From: DATKCN01 sp035513175
GTDB taxonomy: Bacteria > Chloroflexota > Chloroflexia > Thermomicrobiales > CFX8
Direction of reading: 5' to 3'
Assembly (NCBI GenBank): GCA_035513175.1
Contig: DATKCN010000069.1
Span: 1 to 19,773, forward strand
DNA: 19,773 bases
The translations under genes were made by a program, and so were the position numbers. The notes below the pieces were generated by a model that was given only the letters and a program-made list of their open reading frames with translations, did no database searches and was not told where the DNA came from. How positions within the stretch are numbered: position 1 is the first letter of the stretch; every line of letters starts with the position of its first letter. Positions 14,791-19,773 of this stretch are shown here, piece by piece.

Positions 14791-16632
14791 ATGGCCGTGG
14801 ACAACCACTCACTTCTCGCGGGGATGTTTCAGCACGTGCAACCAACGACGCGACGGTCGTTTATCAAGCGACTGGGGTTGATCACGGTGGCCGTGCCAGG
14901 TGTCGGATCGCTGCTCGCCGCATGCGGCGGCGACGATGCGACACCGACTCCGAGGCCGACAAACACGCCAGCATCCATTCCCACCACGGTCGTCGGCGGG
15001 CAGGCTTCGCCGACGCCGGCCCCCGCCGACGCGACGCCAACCTCCGGAGCTGCCGCGACGTCCGCGCCCGGCGCGACCGCGACGCCTGCCCCGCAGGCCG
15101 ACCCAACGGCAACCCCCGCGACCGGAGGTCCGGTTCAGGGCGGCACACTCGTTGTGCAGGGGCACCACGAGATAGCGTCGCTGCACCCGGATGACGCGGG
15201 ACCGACAGTACATTGGGTAATCGTGGCGAACATCCACGACTCGCTGATTGAGGTCGACAAGGACTTCATGATCGCGCCGATTCTGGCGACCTCCTTCGAA
15301 GCTGCCGCGGACGGGCTCTCGTTCACGTTTAGTCTGAACGAAGGAGTGATGTTCCACGACGGCGAGGAGTTCACGTCAGAGGACGTCAAGTACACGTTTG
15401 AGTACTATGCGAACCCGGACAATACGACGGTTCTGGGCCCCACGTTCTCCGAGATCGACCGCGTGGAGACACCGGATGACTACACCGCGGTGATTCACCT
15501 GAAGACGGTCGACGCCGCGATCCTCGTGCTCGGGATGACGGAGTTCATCTTGCCGGAGCATCACCACAGTGTCGTCGGAAAGGACGGCTACGCGTCAGAT
15601 CCGATTGGCACCGGACCCTTCAAACTGCTCGAATGGAGACCGGCCGAGCAAACGACCCTCGAAGCCTACGACGACTATTTCCGTGGACGACCGAATCTCG
15701 ATTTCTTCCGCGAAGAGATTGTCCCTGAAGCTTCCGTGCGCACGATCGCGCTGGAACGTGGGGATTCGGACCACGCCGTCTGGCCGCTGGTGGCGGAAGA
15801 TCACCTGCGCCTGATGGCGGATGACCGCTTCCTCGTGCTGCGCGCCCCCAGCGCGGCGATCAACCACTTCCCGCTCAACAACGATCATCCGCCGCTGTCC
15901 GAGATTGCCGTCCGGCAGGCGATGATGTGGGCCGTGGATCGCGATCGGCTGATCAACGATCTCGAGCAGGGGCTGGCGGTGCTCGCCACGTCCAATCTTT
16001 CGCCGGCACTGGTGTATTACTACGAGACTGATGTGGTCCAGTACAGCCATGATCCTGATCGCGCGCGCCAGATCCTGGATGATGCCGGCTGGGCTGTCGG
16101 ATCGGACGGCATCCGCGCGAAGGATGGGGTGCGGCTGGAGTTCGTGTGCACCGTCATCACTGGTGACCAGCGGCGTAAGCCCGAGGCAGAAATCGTGCAG
16201 CAGGACCTGCTGGCCGTCGGCATCGATATGTCGATCGAGGAGGCGCCGGTTGCAACGATCATCGAGCAGTTGACACAGCCCGGGGTCCAGATGCAATCGT
16301 CGCTGTTCAACTGGACGTATGGCGGTGATTCGGGTGAGCCGGACGCGCGCGGGACGCTCCGCTCAGACGGCGCTCGCAACTACTCGCACTACCGCAACCC
16401 GCGTGTCGACGAGCTGCTCGACGCCGGTGTGGCGACGACCGAACCTGAAGAGCGGCGGGCGGCGTACGCCGAGATTCAGCAGATCGTCGCCGAGGAAGTG
16501 CCGTTCCTGTTCATCATGTTCTGGGAATGGATTCAGATCTTCAACACGCGCGTCAAGGGTGTTCCGGAGAGCTCGCCGAACACGAACGGCCCATACCGGC
16601 TCGTGCATACTTACTGGATCGACGAGTCGTAG
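14791..16632 (+). CDS. ABC transporter substrate-binding lipoprotein, family 5 (peptide/nickel type)
   Basis: This is the extracellular capture protein of an oligopeptide/dipeptide-type importer. The ATG at 14791 has AGGAG eight bases upstream, giving 613 aa. The N-terminus carries a twin-arginine motif, TRRSFIK (20-26), before a hydrophobic stretch and the lipobox LAAC with Cys45. It is thus predicted to be exported folded and then lipid-anchored. A Thr/Pro/Ala linker spans about 51-115. The SBP_bac_5 domain starts near GGTLVVQGHHEIASLHP and contains the family's FTFSLNEGVMFHDGEEFTSEDVKYTFEYY, IGTGPFKLLEW, VRQAMMWAVDRD and, near the C-terminus, EVPFLFIMFWEWIQIFN. The peptide class also takes nickel, sugars, opines and other small molecules, so the ligand is open. 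Two matching permeases follow. Confidence 0.95.
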   Translation: MAVDNHSLLAGMFQHVQPTTRRSFIKRLGLITVAVPGVGSLLAACGGDDATPTPRPTNTPASIPTTVVGGQASPTPAPADATPTSGAAATSAPGATATPAPQADPTATPATGGPVQGGTLVVQGHHEIASLHPDDAGPTVHWVIVANIHDSLIEVDKDFMIAPILATSFEAAADGLSFTFSLNEGVMFHDGEEFTSEDVKYTFEYYANPDNTTVLGPTFSEIDRVETPDDYTAVIHLKTVDAAILVLGMTEFILPEHHHSVVGKDGYASDPIGTGPFKLLEWRPAEQTTLEAYDDYFRGRPNLDFFREEIVPEASVRTIALERGDSDHAVWPLVAEDHLRLMADDRFLVLRAPSAAINHFPLNNDHPPLSEIAVRQAMMWAVDRDRLINDLEQGLAVLATSNLSPALVYYYETDVVQYSHDPDRARQILDDAGWAVGSDGIRAKDGVRLEFVCTVITGDQRRKPEAEIVQQDLLAVGIDMSIEEAPVATIIEQLTQPGVQMQSSLFNWTYGGDSGEPDARGTLRSDGARNYSHYRNPRVDELLDAGVATTEPEERRAAYAEIQQIVAEEVPFLFIMFWEWIQIFNTRVKGVPESSPNTNGPYRLVHTYWIDES

Positions 16633-16649
16633 CCGGTCGGCGACCCTGT

Positions 16650-16686
16650 AACGGGATTGGCCGCGGGAATTGCGGTCGATCCCGTT
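16650..16686 (+). promoter_or_regulatory. 15-bp hairpin between binding protein and permease genes
   Basis: AACGGGAT (16650-16657) pairs with ATCCCGTT (16679-16686), and CCGC (16661-16664) with GCGG (16672-16675). The bases between, TGG and TCG, also pair with two G-U wobbles, so the RNA stem is continuous over 15 pairs with a seven-base loop. No T-run follows. It lies 18 bases after the binding protein stop, the place where mRNA-protecting or attenuating hairpins set high binding protein to low permease ratios. Confidence 0.6.
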
Positions 16687-16793
16687 CGGCGTCATCATGA
16701 TCATGTCGCACATACGTCATGCAACCGGGCTGACACCGGCGTGCGGCTCCACCGTTAACGAGAATCGCTCCGGGGGGACGGACAGGCTGACAC

Positions 16794-17720
16794 ATGCTCG
16801 CATATGTAATTCGGCGCGTGTTGCAAGGTATCCTCGTCATCTTCCTGGTGAGCGTCGCGACGTTTGGAATTCTTCAGATGGCGCCCGGCAGCCCAATCGA
16901 CATCATGGTTGGCGAGGCGAATGTCACGCAGGAGCAGATCGAAGCAATTGAAGCGAAATGGGGTCTCGATAAGCCCTGGTACGTTCAATACGTCATCTGG
17001 CTGGGTAACATGGCGCGGGGCGACTTTGGCACGTCGGTCATCAGGACCGGCGTTCCGGTCAGCAAGATGGTTCGTGAAGCCGCGCCCGTTACGTTGAAGC
17101 TCAATTTCTTCGCCTTCGTGCTATCCACCGTGATCGCGGTGCCGATAGGAATCGTCGCAGCCGTCAAGCGCTACTCAGTGTTCGATTACATCAGCATGGT
17201 TGGGATGACCATGGGCATCGCGATGCCAGCCTTCTGGGTTGGGCTGATGGCGATCATTATCTTCTCGCTCAAGCTCGACCTCCTGCCATCGTCTGGCTCA
17301 GGAGGGTGGCAGTATTATGTCCTGCCTGTCGCCGTGCTGGCGACGGACCAGACGGCGCTGATCGCCCGGCTGGCCCGTGGTTCCACGCTGGAAGTGCTCC
17401 GGCAGGATTTCGTTACGACTGCGCGGGCAAAAGGGTTGTCAGAGCGCGTAGTGCTGGTTGGGCACGTCGTTCGCAATGCCATGCTTCCGGTCGTGACGGT
17501 GCTGGGCTACCGGCTCGCGTTCCTGCTCAGCGGCACGATCGTCGTTGAGACCGTCTTTGCCTGGCCTGGCATCGGGCGGCTGTTTCTGGATTCAATTTTC
17601 CGGCTGGACTATCAGGTCATTCAGGCGATCGTTCTGCTGCTGAGTATCCTGGTCGTTGCCATGAACATCCTGACCGATTTGCTCTACGCGTATATCGATC
17701 CACGCATCCGCATCAAGTGA
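16794..17720 (+). CDS. ABC transporter permease, DppB/OppB type
   Basis: This is one of two membrane subunits of the peptide-type importer. The 308-aa protein has a first membrane segment at about 10-30 (GILVIFLVSVATFGILQMAPGSP, typical of DppB), an outer region with GLDKPWYVQY and GDFGTSV, and further segments at about 105-125, 133-158, 175-190, 236-255 and 275-298. The cytoplasmic coupling loop is RQDFVTTARAKGLSERVVLVGHVVRNAMLP (from 203), matching the family pattern that contacts the ATPase. FAWPGIGRLFLDSI (255 onward) is another hallmark. The ATG at 16794 has AGG nine bases upstream. The second permease starts 14 bases after this stop codon. The intact coupling loop implies a working ATPase somewhere in the genome, although none follows. 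Confidence 0.96.
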   Translation: MLAYVIRRVLQGILVIFLVSVATFGILQMAPGSPIDIMVGEANVTQEQIEAIEAKWGLDKPWYVQYVIWLGNMARGDFGTSVIRTGVPVSKMVREAAPVTLKLNFFAFVLSTVIAVPIGIVAAVKRYSVFDYISMVGMTMGIAMPAFWVGLMAIIIFSLKLDLLPSSGSGGWQYYVLPVAVLATDQTALIARLARGSTLEVLRQDFVTTARAKGLSERVVLVGHVVRNAMLPVVTVLGYRLAFLLSGTIVVETVFAWPGIGRLFLDSIFRLDYQVIQAIVLLLSILVVAMNILTDLLYAYIDPRIRIK

Positions 17721-17733
17721 CAGGGACGAGTTG

Positions 17734-18627
17734 ATGGTTGGCACAACGGCAGAACCCGCGGTTCTCGCGTCGGCGCAACGGGAGCGGAGAAGCGAGCTGT
17801 CGCGTAGCTGGCGGCGCTTCAAGCGCTACCGGCCCGGGATTGCCGGACTGGTCTTCATCGGATTACTGGTCGTCATGGCGCTCGCATCGCCGCTCCTCGC
17901 TCCATACTCGCCAACCACGCTCGACACGCGGCTCATCGGCCAGGGACCGAGCCTGGCGCATCCACTTGGGTTCGATCACATCGGCCGCGACGTGCTGAGC
18001 CGCGTCATTTACGGCTCCCGGATCGCGCTCATGGTGGGGTTGATCGCGACGGGCATCTCGGTTGTCATGGGAGTCAGTATTGGCGCGGCGGCAGGCTACT
18101 TCGGTGGCTGGATCGACTCACTGTTATCGCGCGTCGTCGACACGCTGATGGCGTTCCCAACGCTCGTGTTGCTGGTAACGCTTGCCGCGGTCGTCGGACC
18201 GAGCCTGAGAAACGTCATCATCGTCATCGGAATGACATTTTGGGCCACCTACGCCCGCGTCGTGCGAGCTGATGTGATGAGCCTCCGAGAGCGAGACTTT
18301 ATTCACGCCGCCCGGGCAATTGGCGCGCCGGATGTGCGTATTATTTTTCGCCACATCGTGCCTAATATTATGGGACCTGTGATTGTGATCGCGACACTCG
18401 GGATCGGAGGCATCATCATACTGGAGGCTGCGCTATCGTTCCTGGGCCTGGGCATCCAGCCTCCGACCCCTTCATGGGGTGGAGATCTCTCGTCCGCACG
18501 CGTCCACATTCGTAACTACCCGCATATCGCGATCGCGCCTGGCGTGATGATTACGATCACGGTGATCGCGTTCAACCTGCTCGGCGACGGATTGCGAGAC
18601 GCGCTCGATCCGCGGCAGAGGGACTGA
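17734..18627 (+). CDS. ABC transporter permease, DppC/OppC type
   Basis: This is the second membrane subunit. The ATG at 17734 (AGGGA seven bases upstream) gives 297 aa; a TTG one codon earlier is less likely. It shows the DppC N-terminal pattern: a cytoplasmic stretch SWRRFKRYRPGIAGL, a membrane segment at about 36-54, then ASPLLAPYSP and HPLGFDHIGRDVLSRVIYGSRIAL (76-99). Later come VVDTLMAFPTLVLLV, the coupling loop LRERDFIHAARAIGAPDVRIIFRHIVPNIM (184-213), and EAALSFLGLGIQPPTPSWGG (231-250). The ending NLLGDGLRDALDPRQRD is normal, so it is full length. In most genomes dppD and dppF ATPase genes come next; here the following gene is on the opposite strand and unrelated. Confidence 0.96.
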   Translation: MVGTTAEPAVLASAQRERRSELSRSWRRFKRYRPGIAGLVFIGLLVVMALASPLLAPYSPTTLDTRLIGQGPSLAHPLGFDHIGRDVLSRVIYGSRIALMVGLIATGISVVMGVSIGAAAGYFGGWIDSLLSRVVDTLMAFPTLVLLVTLAAVVGPSLRNVIIVIGMTFWATYARVVRADVMSLRERDFIHAARAIGAPDVRIIFRHIVPNIMGPVIVIATLGIGGIIILEAALSFLGLGIQPPTPSWGGDLSSARVHIRNYPHIAIAPGVMITITVIAFNLLGDGLRDALDPRQRD

Positions 18628-18637
18628 GCGCGCCGGG

Positions 18638-19150
18638 CTAGACGACGCCGGGCAGAAACCGCCAACGAACCCGACTGCTGTACCGCTCGTAATCTGGGTA
18701 GCGCTCCGCGAGTGCCCGCTCCTCATGACGCACCTTGGCGCAGAGAAACAAGATCGTGGCTACCAGACTATGCGTCCCCAGCCTGGAGTCCCATGCCGTT
18801 GCATAACCGGCGATAAACAACAGTACGCTGAGATACATCGGATGGCGAATCACCCCGTACAGCCCTTCAACCTTGAGCTCACCGTCCGCAACCGGCGTTG
18901 GAGACATCGTAACGCTTGGCGATAGCTCCGCGTACGCTTTGCCCGCGACCCAGGCTGACGTCAGCAGCAGGGGTATCGCAAGCAGCCGCAAACGACGCGA
19001 GCGCCTCTCTCGCCGCCGCGCCGTGAGCGGCAGCGCAACGACGATGGCGCCTAGCATGACGAGTTGTGGCGCCACCCACTGCCAGTCAGGTCCTATCGTG
19101 CGCGCTAGCTGGCTCCGAACGCCGTGAGTCATGACCGAGCTCCAGTTCAT
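18638..19150 (-). CDS. Isoprenylcysteine carboxyl methyltransferase (ICMT)/PEMT-like membrane protein
   Basis: This family holds small membrane methyltransferases that use S-adenosylmethionine. Bacterial members methylate lipids, phospholipid head groups or unknown small molecules. The 170-aa protein has membrane segments at about 24-43, 55-74, 103-120 and a weaker one at 127-140. The signature is GLYGVIRHPMYLS (97-109) followed by KVRHEERALAERYPDYERY (139-157), the RHP and EE pair that bind the cofactor. It ends in RWRFLPGVV, like other family members. The ATG at 19150-19148 overlaps the MgtE stop as ATGA, so its translation is likely coupled. A later ATG (seventh codon) is possible but would break this overlap. 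The substrate is unknown. Confidence 0.87.
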   Translation of the reverse strand: MNWSSVMTHGVRSQLARTIGPDWQWVAPQLVMLGAIVVALPLTARRRERRSRRLRLLAIPLLLTSAWVAGKAYAELSPSVTMSPTPVADGELKVEGLYGVIRHPMYLSVLLFIAGYATAWDSRLGTHSLVATILFLCAKVRHEERALAERYPDYERYSSRVRWRFLPGVV

Positions 19151-19773
19151 AGACCCAGGATGATGCGGGCAGCCATGAAGTAGATCAGCAGGCCGGTGCC
19201 GTCGACGAGCGTCGTGATGAACGGCGCTGAAACGACAGCAGGATCGACCCGCAACTGCCGCAATGTCAACGGCAACACGGCGCCCAGCACGCCTGCCCAG
19301 ACGACGATCGCGCTGACGGCCACCGCGACGGTGAGTCCGATGTCGACTCCAACATCCGGAAGCAGCAGAGCCCTTCCGAACGTCAGCACTGCCAGTAAGG
19401 CGCCGAGCGCAATCGCGGCCAGAAATTCTTTGCGCAGGATGCGAAACGTATCTCGAAAGCGGACCTCGCCAACCGCCATGGCGCGGATGATTGTCGAGAC
19501 GACTTGCGATCCCACGTTGCCGCCGATGCCCGTCAGCATCGGAATGAAGAGCGCGAGGGCAATGACCGCCTCGAGGTCGCTGCTGAAGTATGACAGGACG
19601 CTGCCAGTATAGGCCTGGGCGAAGAAGAGTATCAGCAGCCAGGCGACACGCTTGCGCATCAGCAAGAGCGGGCTGGCGCGCAGGTACGGCTCGTCGAGTG
19701 GTTGCGATCCGCCGAGCCGCTCGAAGTCCTCGGTCGCCTCCTCTTCAAGCACTTCAGCCACGTCGTCGACCGT
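19147..19773 (-). CDS. mgtE: Magnesium transporter MgtE, C-terminal part (5' end outside window)
   Basis: MgtE is a dimeric magnesium channel gated by cytoplasmic N and CBS domains. Only the last 208 codons are here. The frame is open to the window edge (TVDDVAEVLEEEATEDFERLGG, the end of the CBS region and plug helix), so the true start lies outside and the internal GTG at 19761 should not be taken as the start. The membrane domain has about five segments. They include RVAWLLILFFAQAYTGSVL, then FIPMLTGIGGNVGSQVVSTIIRAMAVGEV with the family's GGNxGSQ, and PFITTLVDGTGLLIYFMAA. The Asp of that last motif matches the pore aspartate that selects magnesium. It is followed by an ATGA overlap with the ICMT-like gene. 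No M-box riboswitch can be seen because the 5' end is missing. Confidence 0.93.
   Translation of the reverse strand, partial: TVDDVAEVLEEEATEDFERLGGSQPLDEPYLRASPLLLMRKRVAWLLILFFAQAYTGSVLSYFSSDLEAVIALALFIPMLTGIGGNVGSQVVSTIIRAMAVGEVRFRDTFRILRKEFLAAIALGALLAVLTFGRALLLPDVGVDIGLTVAVAVSAIVVWAGVLGAVLPLTLRQLRVDPAVVSAPFITTLVDGTGLLIYFMAARIILGL

Noticed and set aside
16696..16705. Palindrome CATGATCATG between binding protein and permease
   Set aside because: A 10-base palindrome of this kind is common by chance and has no supporting repeats nearby.
1..19773. CRISPR array, tRNA, rRNA or insertion sequence
   Set aside because: No regularly spaced repeats, no tRNA-like cloverleaf and no transposase motifs were found on reading both strands; a covariance-model scan was not possible.

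Overview
This is a GC-rich bacterial window with about 16 protein-coding genes packed on both strands. I saw no rRNA, tRNA, insertion sequence, phage gene or CRISPR array. Several traits point to Chloroflexota, perhaps the Thermomicrobia/Sphaerobacter side: long Thr/Pro/Ala linkers in the LCP protein and the solute-binding lipoprotein, GTG and TTG starts, a luciferase-like oxidoreductase of the flavin/F420 type, and a YggT protein with a hydrophilic N-terminal extension. That placement is an inference from style, not from a marker gene.

Layout. 1-95: short edge with a run of ten G. 96-776 (-): unknown 226-aa protein. 777-1559: the only long gene-free stretch. It carries clusters of GTGACG-type repeats near both outward-facing genes and an ACGTTC/GAACGT repeat block just upstream of the next gene. 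1560-3008 (+): LytR-CpsA-Psr (LCP) cell-wall ligase. 3024-3734 (-): unknown protein with an HMA-like fold but no metal-binding cysteines. 3831-4529 (+): ribose-5-phosphate isomerase A. 4650-4970 (+): small unknown protein with a recognisable promoter.

5001-13365 is mostly metabolic. Two tandem fumarylacetoacetate-hydrolase (FAH) family enzymes overlap by ATGA (-). They are divergent from an LLM-class oxidoreductase and a metal-dependent cyclase/kynurenine-formamidase-like hydrolase (+). A kynurenine/methionine-aminotransferase-like enzyme follows (-), then a YggT membrane protein (-), a ThDP enzyme close to 5-guanidino-2-oxopentanoate decarboxylase (AruI) (-), and a threonine-synthase-like PLP enzyme with a zinc ribbon (-). 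Together these suggest breakdown of amino-acid-derived or aromatic-derived oxo acids, but the substrates cannot be read from sequence.

13447-18627 (+) is a transport region. It begins with an ABC ATPase whose signature motif, catalytic glutamate and H-loop histidine are all replaced. A good promoter then precedes a family-5 (peptide/nickel type) binding lipoprotein, a 15-bp hairpin, and two Dpp/Opp-type permeases. No DppD/DppF-type ATPases are present. 18638-19773 (-) holds a partial MgtE magnesium channel overlapping by ATGA an isoprenylcysteine-methyltransferase-like membrane protein.

The observations most worth following are the degenerate ABC ATPase, the ATPase-less Opp operon, the duplicated FAH pair with a shared odd tail and active-site loop variant, and the repeat clusters in 777-1559.
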